A stretch of DNA of 64,000 nt. Origin: Thioalkalicoccus limnaeus. Lineage in GTDB: Bacteria > Pseudomonadota > Gammaproteobacteria > Chromatiales > Chromatiaceae. The notes under the pieces were generated by a model, which was not told where the DNA came from, did not search any database, and worked only from the letters and a program-made list of their open reading frames with translations. Location of the stretch: NCBI RefSeq assembly GCF_041197575.1, contig NZ_JBDKXB010000004.1, forward strand, positions 1-64,000, read 5' to 3'. The translations under genes were made by a program, and so were the position numbers. The stretch's first letter is position 1. Every line of letters begins with the position of its first letter. Positions 51,361 through 60,487 of this stretch are shown here, piece by piece.

Positions 51361-52496
51361 GCGTGACCGGCGAGCGGCCGCGCGGCGGTTGCGGCGATCA
51401 GGTCCATCGCCCGGTCGAGCATCGCGAGCGGCGTATGGAAGTGGGGCGAAAGCCGGATCCCGCCGCCGCGGTGCGCGCAGATCAGCCGTTGCGCCATCAG
51501 GTCGCGGTAGAGGTCCGCGGATGGGACGCCGGGCACGCGGAAGGTCACGATGCCGGCACGTCGTTCGGCTGCCCGCGGGCTCAACAGCTCGAAGCCGAGC
51601 CGGTCGACCTGCGCGATCAACCGGGTCGCCCGCTCCTCGATCCGGGCGGCGACCTCCGCGATGCCGACCTCCTCGAGCAGCCCAAGGCTCGCCTCGAGGC
51701 CATGGATCCCGAGCAGGTTCGGGCTGCCGCACTCAAAACGCGTCGCGTCCGCGGCCGGGACCCAGTCACGGCGCTCGTAGTCGCCGCGAGCGGCGACCAT
51801 GTGCCAGCCGAACTGCGTCAGCACCAGCTCATCGCGCAGCGCCGGATCGACATACAGCAGCGCGACGCCCTCGGGGCCGAGCAGCCACTTGTGTCCGTCG
51901 GCGACGACGAATTGAGCGCCGCAGCGCCGGACATCGAAGGGCACGGCGCCGAGGCTCTGGATCGCGTCGACGCACAGCCAGATCCCGCGCTCGCGGCAGC
52001 GCGCGCCGAGCTCCTCCAGATCGAGGCGCAGACCGCGCGCATACTGGACTGAACTGACGGCGACCAGCCGGGTGCGTTGGTCGCACAGCGCGAGCAGGTC
52101 ATCCTCCGGATGCGTCGCGGTGGCCAGATCCAGCGGTCGCCAGGTTACGCCGCGATCCGCGAGCGACTCCCAGACGATTCGGTTCGACGGAAACTCCTGC
52201 GCGATCCCCACGACATTGTCGCCGGCTTGCCAGGGCACGCCCTGGGCGATGATCGAGAGGGCCTCGGATGTGTTCTTGGCCAGCGCGACAGCGGCTGGCG
52301 TGGTCCCGATCAACCGCGCCAGACGCTCGCGCAGCCGGCGCTCGGCCGCGAGCCAGCGCGGGTAGCCCTCGGCGCCGGTGCGGCCGTTCTCGGCCGCGAA
52401 GGCGGTGACCGCCGCGACGGCCCGACGCGGCCAAGGTGCCACGCCGGCATGGTTCAGATAGAGGAGACCGGGCTCGAGCGGGAATTCGTCAGTCAT
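51357..52496 (-). CDS. Class V aminotransferase (cysteine desulfurase/isopenicillin epimerase-like)
   Basis: A PLP enzyme of fold type I, 379 residues from the ATG at 52496. It has YLNHAGVAPWP near the start, NTSEAL, EFPSNRIVWE, the cofactor Asp177 (CVDAIQSLG) and the Schiff-base Lys203 (VADGHKWLLGPEG), then FECGSPNLLGIHGLEASL and the C-terminal Arg-rich RGGGIRLSPHFHT. No catalytic Cys loop of IscS/SufS type is apparent, so an aminotransferase or lyase-like activity is more likely than desulfuration. Substrate unknown. The frame stays open upstream without homology. It is coupled to the downstream PEP/pyruvate-binding protein, so the two probably act together. Confidence 0.8.
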   Translation of the reverse strand: MTDEFPLEPGLLYLNHAGVAPWPRRAVAAVTAFAAENGRTGAEGYPRWLAAERRLRERLARLIGTTPAAVALAKNTSEALSIIAQGVPWQAGDNVVGIAQEFPSNRIVWESLADRGVTWRPLDLATATHPEDDLLALCDQRTRLVAVSSVQYARGLRLDLEELGARCRERGIWLCVDAIQSLGAVPFDVRRCGAQFVVADGHKWLLGPEGVALLYVDPALRDELVLTQFGWHMVAARGDYERRDWVPAADATRFECGSPNLLGIHGLEASLGLLEEVGIAEVAARIEERATRLIAQVDRLGFELLSPRAAERRAGIVTFRVPGVPSADLYRDLMAQRLICAHRGGGIRLSPHFHTPLAMLDRAMDLIAATAARPLAGHA

Positions 52497-52561
52497 CAGG
52501 ATCGCGGGTCTGAGTTGTTCGCCGCATCCGATGCGGCCGCGGGACGGGTTTGACGCGAATT

Positions 52562-52654
52562 GTCCAATTGTGCCACCGAAGGGTCGTTCGGGGCACGCCG
52601 ATTCGCAATCGATCCGCAATTGGACTTCATAAACAATCACATGCAATTGGCACA
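52562..52654. promoter_or_regulatory. Cluster of CAATTG boxes in a divergent spacer
   Basis: GTCCAATTG (52562-52570) is the inverse of CAATTGGAC (52617-52625), and a third box GCAATTGGCACA (52643-52654) follows. Box centres are 52 and 27 bp apart. They sit between the minus-strand aminotransferase gene and the plus-strand PilZ gene and could be operators. Confidence 0.35.
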
Positions 52655-52778
52655 TGTCCTGCTGTACGAAGAGCAAGGCCCCGGCGACCGCGGCGTTCCG
52701 AACCAGCACCGAGGACCGGGATGCCCCGCACCACCGTCGACGGTGCGATCAGGTAGAACTCGACTGACGAGGTGGCCC

Positions 52779-53624
52779 ATGAACACGCAACCGGTGTACC
52801 GCGAGGCCAAACCATTCTTGCAAACGATGCTGGACCAGTGCAGCAGTCAGGTGAGGACGAGGGTCATGGCGAAAGAACCGAGCGACAAGGAACGGAAACA
52901 GGGCTCACGCGCACACCCGCGCCTCGCGATGACGATCCCGGTGCGTGTGGATTTGCCTGGCGGTCGCGAGTCCCATCTGGTTCAGAATCAGGACATCTCT
53001 TGGGGCGGCGTGAAGTTCCTGGTGCCGAAGGATGCGATCCACGGCGTCGACTCGGTGACCGTGACCTTCCCGTGGAGTAACGGGAAGAAGATCTCCGCCG
53101 ACGCCGAGATCGTGCGCACGGAACAGATCGATGACCAGCACGCATTGGTCGCGGCGCGTTTCTCGAGTCTGTCGACGCGAGATCAGCAGCGTCTCGAACG
53201 GTTGTTGACGATGCTGCAGACCACGGACCAGGCCCCGGCGGAGTCGACCCCAACCGATCCGATGGTGCCGAGTCTGGAATTACTGTTCGACGACGAGGAG
53301 GAAATCCGGTTGAAGCTCGCCGAGATCGCGCGTGGGACCCTGTCGATCACGGTGTTCGAGAGTTATGAGCCGAAACAGAGCATCCGCTTCGTCCTCGGCG
53401 GTATCGGCGATATCCCGGCGCTTCGGTTGCGGGCGCGAGTCGAGGATGTCGACATATTGAATACGTCGTCGCTGAGCGGTTGGCCCATGTACCAACTGAG
53501 GCTAGGTTTCGAACATCCGCTGTCGGAACTGCGCGCGGCCGCCGAAACTTTGATCGCGGAACTTCCGAAACGGCGGTTCCGGGGGCAGGAGGAATCCGAA
53601 GGGGACCTCGAAGAAGAAGTCTAG
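52779..53624 (+). CDS. PilZ-domain protein (putative cyclic-di-GMP receptor)
   Basis: The 281-residue product has a PilZ domain at about 42-140 with both cyclic-di-GMP motifs: R44-x3-R48 (RAHPR) and D72-x-S74-x2-G77 (QDISWGGVKF). The remainder (about 165-265) is a second beta-rich domain, possibly a degenerate PilZ-like fold, followed by an acidic tail. It may relay cyclic-di-GMP to motility or surface functions; the target is unknown. GAGG lies six bases before the ATG at 52779. The internal ATG at 52866 (MAKEPSD), also with a purine-rich stretch before it, would give 252 residues and keep the PilZ domain. Confidence 0.85.
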   Translation: MNTQPVYREAKPFLQTMLDQCSSQVRTRVMAKEPSDKERKQGSRAHPRLAMTIPVRVDLPGGRESHLVQNQDISWGGVKFLVPKDAIHGVDSVTVTFPWSNGKKISADAEIVRTEQIDDQHALVAARFSSLSTRDQQRLERLLTMLQTTDQAPAESTPTDPMVPSLELLFDDEEEIRLKLAEIARGTLSITVFESYEPKQSIRFVLGGIGDIPALRLRARVEDVDILNTSSLSGWPMYQLRLGFEHPLSELRAAAETLIAELPKRRFRGQEESEGDLEEEV

Positions 53625-53654
53625 GCCGCGCTGGCCGCCGTATGGCGCGGTCGG

Positions 53655-54854
53655 TCAAATCAGCGTCTCGTGGACCTGCCGGGCGATCTCCAGTTCTTCG
53701 TTGGTCGGGATCACCAGCAGTTTGACCGGACTGTCCGGGGTGCTGATCACGCGGGTGCCGTCCGCCTCGCTTCGATTCGCGGCGGGATCGATCCGCATCC
53801 CGAGATTCTCGAGTCCGGCACACGCGCGGGCTCGCACGTCGGCGTCGTTTTCGCCGATGCCGCCGGTGAAGACCAGAGCGTCGACCCGTCCCAGCAATGC
53901 GCAATAGGCGCCGATATACTTGGTGAGCCGGTGGCAGAAGACCCCGATCGCCAATTCCGCACCGTCGTCGCCATGGTCGGCGAGCCGATGGATCTCGCGC
54001 ATGTCGTTGACTCCGCACAGCCCGAGCAGGCCGCTTCGCCGGTTCAGCAGATCGTCGAGCGCCTCGAGATCGAGGCCGAGTTGCTTGCTCAGATAGAAGA
54101 GGATCGCCGGGTCCAGGTCACCGCTGCGGGTGCCCATCACGAGTCCTTCCAACGGCGTCAGGCCCATCGAGGTGTCGACGCTGTGTCCGTTGCGGATGGC
54201 CGTCGCACTGGCGCCGTTGCCGAGGTGCAGCGTGATCAGGTTGCACTGCAGCAGCGGTTTTCCCAGCCAGGTCGCCGCCTGCTTCGCAACATAATGATGG
54301 GATGTGCCGTGAAAGCCATAGCGGCGGACCCGGTGCTCCTTGTACAGGTATTCGGGCAGTGCGTAGCGGTACGCGGTACGCGGCATCGTCAGGTGGAACG
54401 CGGTATCGAACACCGCGACGGAGGGGACGTCCGGACAGAGCGCGCGCGCGACGCGGATCCCCGCCAGATGCGCCGGGTTGTGCAGGGGGGCCAGCGGAAC
54501 CATCGCCTCGATCACCTCGATGACCTCGTCGTCGATGATCGTCGGGCAGTGGAAGACCTCGCCGCCATGGACCACGCGGTGGCCGATCGCCCCCAGGTCG
54601 CCGAGATCGGTCAGGACCCCGCTGTCGTGGAGTGTCGCGAAGATCTGGGTGAGACCGGTGCGGTGATCGGGGATCGCCAGGTCGTCGTCGCGGCGCTGGT
54701 GATCGCCGCCGGCATCGGTCCAGCGCGCACTGATCTGTCCGGCCGGTTCGCCGATGCGCATGACCGCGCCGGCCGCGAGACAGGACCAGTCGCGGCTGCT
54801 GAACAACTGATACTTGACGGACGAACTGCCGGAGTTCAGTACCAGGATCTTCAT
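53655..54854 (-). CDS. ackA: Acetate kinase
   Basis: AckA interconverts acetyl phosphate plus ADP with acetate plus ATP. The 399-residue product (E. coli 400) opens MKILVLNSGSSSVKYQLF and has GHRVVHGGEVF, VFDTAFHLTMP, YRRYGFHGTSHHYVA-type residues (RRYGFHGTSHHYV), LGNGASATAI and VFTGGIGEND. It lies 35 bp downstream of pta, forming a pta-ackA operon for acetyl-CoA overflow or acetate use. Confidence 0.97.
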   Translation of the reverse strand: MKILVLNSGSSSVKYQLFSSRDWSCLAAGAVMRIGEPAGQISARWTDAGGDHQRRDDDLAIPDHRTGLTQIFATLHDSGVLTDLGDLGAIGHRVVHGGEVFHCPTIIDDEVIEVIEAMVPLAPLHNPAHLAGIRVARALCPDVPSVAVFDTAFHLTMPRTAYRYALPEYLYKEHRVRRYGFHGTSHHYVAKQAATWLGKPLLQCNLITLHLGNGASATAIRNGHSVDTSMGLTPLEGLVMGTRSGDLDPAILFYLSKQLGLDLEALDDLLNRRSGLLGLCGVNDMREIHRLADHGDDGAELAIGVFCHRLTKYIGAYCALLGRVDALVFTGGIGENDADVRARACAGLENLGMRIDPAANRSEADGTRVISTPDSPVKLLVIPTNEELEIARQVHETLI

Positions 54855-54889
54855 CGGTTTGCGCACCTTCGATGGGGTTTGGCTCGGTG

Positions 54890-57025
54890 TCAGGCCGATA
54901 TCGTGGACGCGACCCGCGTTGGCTGCTCGGAGTCGACCCGGTGTCCCTGGTGGGCCTGGATCGCCGTGATAGCCACCGTGTTGACGATGTCGGTCACCGT
55001 GCAGCCGCGGCTCAGATCGTTGACTGGCTTGTTCAGTCCCTGCAATACCGGGCCGATCGCCACGGCCCCGGCGCTGCGCTGCACGGCCTTGTAGGTGTTG
55101 TTGCCGGTATTCAGATCCGGAAAGATCAAGACCGTCGCCTGGCCCGCTACCTCGCTGTCGGGCATCTTGGTTCGTGCGACGTCCGCATCGACCGCGGCGT
55201 CGTACTGGATCGGCCCCTCGATCTTCAAGTCCGGACGGCGCTCGCGGGCGATCCGCACCGCGTCGCGGACCCGCTCGACGTCGGCGCCCTTGCCGGAGGC
55301 CCCGGTCGAATAAGATAGCATGGCCACGCGCGGCGCAATGCCGAAGTCCGCGGCGGTCGCAGCGGACGTGATCGCGATATCGGCCAGTTGCTCGGCGTTC
55401 GGATTGGGGTTCACGGCGCAATCGCCGTAGACCAGGACGCGGTCGGCGAGACACATGAAGAAGACGCTCGAGACCAGCTCGACCCCGGGGCGCGTCTTGA
55501 TCATCTCGAACGCGGGGCGAATCGTGTGCTGGGTCGTGTGCATCGCGCCCGACACCATCCCGTCGGCGTGGCCGTGGTAGACCATCGCAGTACCGAAGTA
55601 ACTGACGTCCGCCATCGCGTCGTGGGCCATTTGCTCGGAGATCCCCTTGTGGCGGCGCAATGCGAAATAGGTTGCCGCGTACTGGTCGCGCTCCGGCGCC
55701 GTCACGGGATCGATGATACGCACTCCGTTCATCTTGAGCCCCAGTTCGCCGATGCGGCGGGCGATCTTGTCCCGGTCGCCGAGGAGCGTCAGGTCAGCGA
55801 CGTCGCGCAGCGTCAGGATCTCCGCCGCCCGCAGGATCCGTTCGTCGGTCCCTTCCGGCAGCACGATGCGTCGACGGCTGGCCTTCGCCTGCCGAATCAA
55901 CTCGTACTCGAACATCAAGGGCGTCACCCGGGCGGAACGGCGTACCGAAACGCGCTCGCGCAGGTCATCGATCTCGACGTTGGCCTCGAAGAGGCCAAGC
56001 GCCGCCGCGGTCTTGCGGTCGTCTCCAGCCAGGATCGTCGATTCGAGGTGATGGACATCGAGTGCCGTCATGAAGGTATCGGTCGGTACTCGAAGGATCG
56101 CCACCTTCGCGCGACGCAGGCCTTCGATCAGACGTCGCACGGTGTCGGCCAGCGGCAGGTTGCCGGTCAGTAGAAGGCCGGCCACGCGGGGAAAGGCCGT
56201 CGAGACGTCCGCGGCCAGCGCCGCCAGGATGATATCGGAACGATCGCCGGGTGTGATGATCAGGCAGCCGTCCTCGACGTAGTTCAGGAAGTCCGGGATC
56301 TCCATCGCGGCGACCTTGTAGTTGGTCACGACCTGGATCATCGCATCGGCATCGCCGTAGAGGCACTCGGCACCGAGGACCTTCTGGATCTCGCCCATCG
56401 TCGGTGTGCTCAAGGCCGGCTGCTCCGGCAGGACGAAGACCCTTTCGCTCGCTGGCAGCGAATTGCGCGCACGCGTGCGGACCAGATCCAGGTGCTCGCG
56501 CGGCACGCCGTTGACGACCGTGGCCAACAGCTCGCCGCGCCGATTCAGCATCGACTCGTGGGCCATCTGCACCGCGTCGAGCGTTTCCTGAGGGTGCCGG
56601 TGAAACCCCTTCACGACGACGACGATCAGGCAGCCGAGGTTGTTCGCCAGGTCGGTATTGAAATCGAACTCCAACGAGGGGACGACACCGTCGAAATCGG
56701 TGCCGGCGCAGACAACGAGGTCGCACTGCTCCTCGAGCGTCTTGAACTTGTCCAGGATTCGCTTGAGGAGTTCGTCGTACTGGCCGCTGCTGACCAATTG
56801 CCGTGCGAGGTCGGCGGTACAGCCGTACAACATCTCGGGGGCGAAGGGCAGATCGTAGCGACTGCGAATCAGCGTCGTCAGATCGTCGTTCTCGACATCG
56901 GTCGGCACCACCGGCCGAAAGAAGCCGACCTGCCGACTGACCGACGACAGCATCTCCATGAACCCGAGGACCACCACGGACTTGCCGCTGCCGGCGCCGG
57001 CACCGGCGATATAAACACTCTGCAT
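54890..57025 (-). CDS. pta: Phosphate acetyltransferase (long, regulated type)
   Basis: Pta converts acetyl-CoA and phosphate to acetyl phosphate. At 711 residues it is the long form (E. coli 714): an N-terminal P-loop domain (AGAGAGSGKSVVV, residues about 7-19), a DRTGG regulatory domain (about 215-330; LIITPGDRSDII) and the catalytic PTA domain (about 385-705; RIVLPEGTDERIL, SYSTGASGKGADV, PDLNTGNNTYKAVQR). It starts at the ATG at 57025 and is followed by ackA. Confidence 0.97.
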   Translation of the reverse strand: MQSVYIAGAGAGSGKSVVVLGFMEMLSSVSRQVGFFRPVVPTDVENDDLTTLIRSRYDLPFAPEMLYGCTADLARQLVSSGQYDELLKRILDKFKTLEEQCDLVVCAGTDFDGVVPSLEFDFNTDLANNLGCLIVVVVKGFHRHPQETLDAVQMAHESMLNRRGELLATVVNGVPREHLDLVRTRARNSLPASERVFVLPEQPALSTPTMGEIQKVLGAECLYGDADAMIQVVTNYKVAAMEIPDFLNYVEDGCLIITPGDRSDIILAALAADVSTAFPRVAGLLLTGNLPLADTVRRLIEGLRRAKVAILRVPTDTFMTALDVHHLESTILAGDDRKTAAALGLFEANVEIDDLRERVSVRRSARVTPLMFEYELIRQAKASRRRIVLPEGTDERILRAAEILTLRDVADLTLLGDRDKIARRIGELGLKMNGVRIIDPVTAPERDQYAATYFALRRHKGISEQMAHDAMADVSYFGTAMVYHGHADGMVSGAMHTTQHTIRPAFEMIKTRPGVELVSSVFFMCLADRVLVYGDCAVNPNPNAEQLADIAITSAATAADFGIAPRVAMLSYSTGASGKGADVERVRDAVRIARERRPDLKIEGPIQYDAAVDADVARTKMPDSEVAGQATVLIFPDLNTGNNTYKAVQRSAGAVAIGPVLQGLNKPVNDLSRGCTVTDIVNTVAITAIQAHQGHRVDSEQPTRVASTISA

Positions 57026-57364
57026 AGATTGAGCCTGTCCTGTTTGCTGGCGGTCGGGTGGTCGGATCGAGATCCCGGCAGAGCCGACCGGTCATCGAAT
57101 TAGCCAATGATAGCAGAGGTTACGGGCCGTCATATTAAATGCTCGTGACGCGGGGCACACGAATCCCCGAGCCCCGGGACCGGTCTGGCTTACAATAAGG
57201 TTTTGGCTCCGCCGCCCTCCTGACGTATCGAGGGTTGCAAAAGTCACCGGAGAAGCCCCGCTGCGACACGCTGCAAGGACGTCCGTGTCAGCTCGACGGC
57301 GGGATCCCTCCCGCCGACGGTCGCCATGAGCCGCTTCCGATGACTTTTGGGACGATTGATACCC
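57026..57364. other. 339-bp divergent spacer between pta and ygiQ
   Basis: No gene is recognisable. On plus, TACAAT (57191-57196) could be a -10 for ygiQ but lacks a good -35. On minus, TATCAT (57115-57110) could serve pta. A seven-pair inverted repeat CGGCGGG/CCCGCCG (57297-57303 with 57310-57316) lies in the ygiQ leader. Confidence 0.4.
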
Positions 57365-59548
57365 ATGTCCACGTCGATCGCATTGTTCTCCTACCGCCGT
57401 CACTGGGCGCACCGCTTCGGTGTCGCACCGGTCTTGCCGATGTCGCCCGATGAGATGGATGCCTTGGGTTGGGACAGTTGCGACATCCTGCTGGTCACTG
57501 GTGATGCCTATGTCGATCACCCGTCATTCGGCATGGCCTTGATCGGGCGCCTGCTCGAGGCGCACGGGTTTCGTGTTGGCATCATCAGCCAGCCGGACTG
57601 GACGCGGGTCGACGATTTCCGTCGTCTCGGTCGACCAAATCTGTTCTTCGGTATCACCGCCGGGAACATGGATTCGATGGTCAACCGTTACACGGCCGAT
57701 CGGCGCCTGCGGTCCGACGATGCCTATACGCCGGACGGCGCGGCGGGTCGGCGCCCGGATCGTTCCGTCGTCGTCTATGCGCAGCGTGCCCGCGAGGCCT
57801 TCGGCGATGTGCCGATCGTCATCGGCGGCATCGAGGCCAGTCTGCGGCGGGTCGCCCATTACGACTACTGGTCCGATAAGGTGCGACGCTCGGTGCTGGT
57901 CGACGCCAAGGCCGATCTGTTGATCTACGGCAACGGCGAGCGGGCCGTCGTCGAGATCGCGCATCGGCTGGCCCGTGGCGAGGCGATCGGTGCCATCCGC
58001 GACGTGCGGGGCACCGGATTCTTGGCCCGCGGCCTGCCCGCTGGCTGGGCAGTGATCGATTCGACCGGCCTTGATGCGCCCGGCCGGATCGAGCCGCCGT
58101 CGGACCCCTATCATCCGGAACGCGATGCCGTGGGTCCGGGTGGCTGCGGCCCGGTCGCGCGCGATGGGCGGCCCTTGGTCGTCACCGCGCAGGCCGGTGC
58201 GCAAGGTGCTCGGGCCCGTCAGCTCGTGCGTTTGCCGGCGTTCGAACAGGTTCGCACCGACCCGGTCCTATATGCCCACGCGTCGCGGGTGCTGCATCAA
58301 GAGACCAATCCCGGGAATGCCCGGGTGCTGATCCAGGACCACGGCGACCGGACCCTGTGGCTGAACCCGCCGCCGCGCCCACTGACGACCGCGGAGCTCG
58401 ATCGGGTCTACGAGCTGCCCTACAGCCGCCGGCCCCATCCCGCTTACGGCGGGGCGCGGCTGCCGTCCTGGGAGATGATCCGCTTCTCGGTGAACATCGT
58501 CCGGGGCTGTTTCGGCGGATGTACCTTCTGCTCGATCACGGCCCACGAGGGGCGATTGATCCAGAGCCGGTCGACCGAGTCGGTGCTGCGCGAGGTCGCC
58601 GAGATCCGCGACCACACACCAGGCTTCACCGGGATCATCTCCGACCTCGGCGGTCCCACCGCGAACATGTGGCGGCTTGGTTGCCGCGACGCCCGGGCCG
58701 AGGCGGCATGCCGCCGCCTGTCGTGTCTGTTCCCGGCGATCTGTGCGAATCTGGACACCGACCACGGTCCGCTGATCGAGCTCTATCGCCGGGTCCGGGC
58801 GGTACCCGGGATACGGCGTGTCCTGATCGCGTCGGGTCTACGCTACGACCTGGCGCTGCGGTCGCCGGACTATGTCCGGGAATTGGCGACCCACCATGTC
58901 GGCGGCTACCTGAAGGTCGCGCCGGAGCACACGGAGCCAGGGCCGTTGGCCCTGATGATGAAACCTGGAATCGCCGCATACGATCGCTTTCAGGCCCTGT
59001 TCGAGCGCTTCTCGCGCGAGGCCGGCAAGGAGCAGTATCTGATCCCCTATTTCATCGCGGCCCACCCTGGCACGACCGATCAGGATATGCTGAAACTGGC
59101 CTTGTGGCTCAAGGGGCAGGGGCTGCGGCTCGACCAAGTGCAGGCCTTCCTGCCGGCACCGATGGCGCTGGCGACGACCATGTACCACACTAGTCGCAAC
59201 CCGTTGCGGCGGATCTCGCGCGACGCCCCGCCGATCCCGATCGTGCGCCAACTCGTGCAACGCCGCTTGCACAAGGCCTTCCTGCGCTACCATGATCCGG
59301 ACAACTGGCCAGCGCTCCGCGCCGCCCTGTTGGTCATGGCCCGGGCCGACCTGATCGGGCGCGGTCGGCGGCACCTGGTGCCGCCGGGTCAATCGAAGCC
59401 GGTCGCGGCGGCCGGCGAGCCGGCGCGCGGTCACCGTTCCTCTCGTCCACGGAACGATCCTGGCGAAAACCTGAGCGGAGGGCACGGACGCCCTGTCGCG
59501 ACGGGGGCTGGTCGCGCGGGTGCGTTGCGTCCGCGGCGCCGAACCTGA
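57365..59548 (+). CDS. ygiQ: YgiQ-family radical SAM protein
   Basis: A large radical SAM protein (727 residues) of the UPF0313/YgiQ family. An N-terminal cobalamin-binding-like part (about 1-330; SCDILLVTGDAYVDHPSFG, FFGITAGNMDSMVNRYT, VIGGIEASLRRVAHYDYW) precedes the [4Fe-4S] motif C-x3-C-x2-C in RGCFGGCTFCSI and the barrel with SDLGGPTANMW, KVAPEHTEPG and YLIPYFIAAHPGTT. The function of the family is not established. Residues after about 675 are Arg/Gly/Pro-rich and probably disordered. The ATG at 57365 fits the family N terminus; a TTG 18 bases upstream is less likely. The next gene starts 19 bp downstream. Confidence 0.93.
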   Translation: MSTSIALFSYRRHWAHRFGVAPVLPMSPDEMDALGWDSCDILLVTGDAYVDHPSFGMALIGRLLEAHGFRVGIISQPDWTRVDDFRRLGRPNLFFGITAGNMDSMVNRYTADRRLRSDDAYTPDGAAGRRPDRSVVVYAQRAREAFGDVPIVIGGIEASLRRVAHYDYWSDKVRRSVLVDAKADLLIYGNGERAVVEIAHRLARGEAIGAIRDVRGTGFLARGLPAGWAVIDSTGLDAPGRIEPPSDPYHPERDAVGPGGCGPVARDGRPLVVTAQAGAQGARARQLVRLPAFEQVRTDPVLYAHASRVLHQETNPGNARVLIQDHGDRTLWLNPPPRPLTTAELDRVYELPYSRRPHPAYGGARLPSWEMIRFSVNIVRGCFGGCTFCSITAHEGRLIQSRSTESVLREVAEIRDHTPGFTGIISDLGGPTANMWRLGCRDARAEAACRRLSCLFPAICANLDTDHGPLIELYRRVRAVPGIRRVLIASGLRYDLALRSPDYVRELATHHVGGYLKVAPEHTEPGPLALMMKPGIAAYDRFQALFERFSREAGKEQYLIPYFIAAHPGTTDQDMLKLALWLKGQGLRLDQVQAFLPAPMALATTMYHTSRNPLRRISRDAPPIPIVRQLVQRRLHKAFLRYHDPDNWPALRAALLVMARADLIGRGRRHLVPPGQSKPVAAAGEPARGHRSSRPRNDPGENLSGGHGRPVATGAGRAGALRPRRRT

Positions 59549-59567
59549 CCCATAGAGTGAGGCCCCG

Positions 59568-60389
59568 ATGATCGACCTGCACTGCCACCTGTTGCCCGGG
59601 ATCGACGATGGTCCAGCGTCGCTCGATCTGTCGCTGGAGATGGCGCGCTTGGCCGTCGCCGATGGGATTAAGATCAGCGCCTGCACGCCGCACATCTATC
59701 CAGGCGTCTACGAGAATACGCGCGATGGCATTCGGCGGTGCGTCGACGACCTGAGACGGCGGTTGCAGGACGCCGACATCCCGCTCGTCATCACCGACGG
59801 TGCCGATATCCAGATGGTGCCGGAGCTGATCCAGGGACTGCGCGCAGGCCGCTTGGCCACGTTGAGCGGGACGCGTTATTTTCTGTTCGAGCCCCCGCAC
59901 TTTGCGGTGCCGTTCGGCTTCTCGCGACTGATCTTCGATGTGCTCGCCGCCGGCTATGTGCCGATCATCACGCATCCGGAACGCCTCGGGTGGCTGGATC
60001 GCGATCACTACCCGTGGTTCGTCGATGCGGTGTCGGCGGGTGCCTGGATTCAGTTGACCGCGGGGGCCGTGACCGGCCGATTTGGTCGGACCGCCCGGGA
60101 TTGGTCCGAGCGCTTCCTCGGCGACGGTCTCGTTCACATCCTGGCCACCGATGCGCACGACCCGATACGCCGGCCGCCGTTGCTCGGTGAGGCTCGGGCT
60201 GCTGCCGAGAAGTGGCTCGGGCCTGTCGAGGCCGAACGGCTCGTCTCGGACCGCCCCCGCGCCGTGCTCGACGATCTGGATCCGGGATGCGTCACCCCGC
60301 CGCCGAGCCTGTCGGGCTTCTCTGACGGGTTGCCCAGAGGCGCCTCAGCTCGACGCCGCCCGGGACTGTTGGCCCGGTTGTTTGGCTGA
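59568..60389 (+). CDS. CpsB/Wzb-type PHP-domain tyrosine phosphatase
   Basis: The 273-residue protein begins MIDLHCHLLPGIDDGP, the hallmark of the PHP-fold, metal-dependent phosphotyrosine phosphatases CpsB/YwqE. Other blocks are CTPHIYPGVYENT, GADIQMVPEL, YFLFEPPH, PIITHPERLGWLDRD, LTAGAVTGRFG and ILATDAHD, supplying the metal ligands. Such enzymes dephosphorylate the Wzc-like kinase that drives capsule or exopolysaccharide export. No kinase gene is nearby. The last 50 residues are Pro/Ser/Arg-rich and look disordered. It follows ygiQ by 19 bp, with GAGG before the ATG, so co-transcription is likely. Confidence 0.85.
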   Translation: MIDLHCHLLPGIDDGPASLDLSLEMARLAVADGIKISACTPHIYPGVYENTRDGIRRCVDDLRRRLQDADIPLVITDGADIQMVPELIQGLRAGRLATLSGTRYFLFEPPHFAVPFGFSRLIFDVLAAGYVPIITHPERLGWLDRDHYPWFVDAVSAGAWIQLTAGAVTGRFGRTARDWSERFLGDGLVHILATDAHDPIRRPPLLGEARAAAEKWLGPVEAERLVSDRPRAVLDDLDPGCVTPPPSLSGFSDGLPRGASARRRPGLLARLFG

Positions 60390-60430
60390 GTTCGAGTCTT
60401 CGGGGTACGGTTGACCAATGGTTCTGTCGC

Positions 60431-60456
60431 GGCACCGAACCCGAAGGTTCGGCGCC
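60431..60456. terminator. Hairpin between convergent genes
   Basis: CCGAACC (60435-60441) pairs with GGTTCGG (60446-60452) around a CGAA loop; GGC/GCC extends the stem past one A/C mismatch. It lies midway between the phosphatase stop and the convergent RNA-binding protein gene. No T tract follows. Confidence 0.35.
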
Positions 60457-60487
60457 GATGGGGCATGGGTGGCGCGCCCGGCGATCG

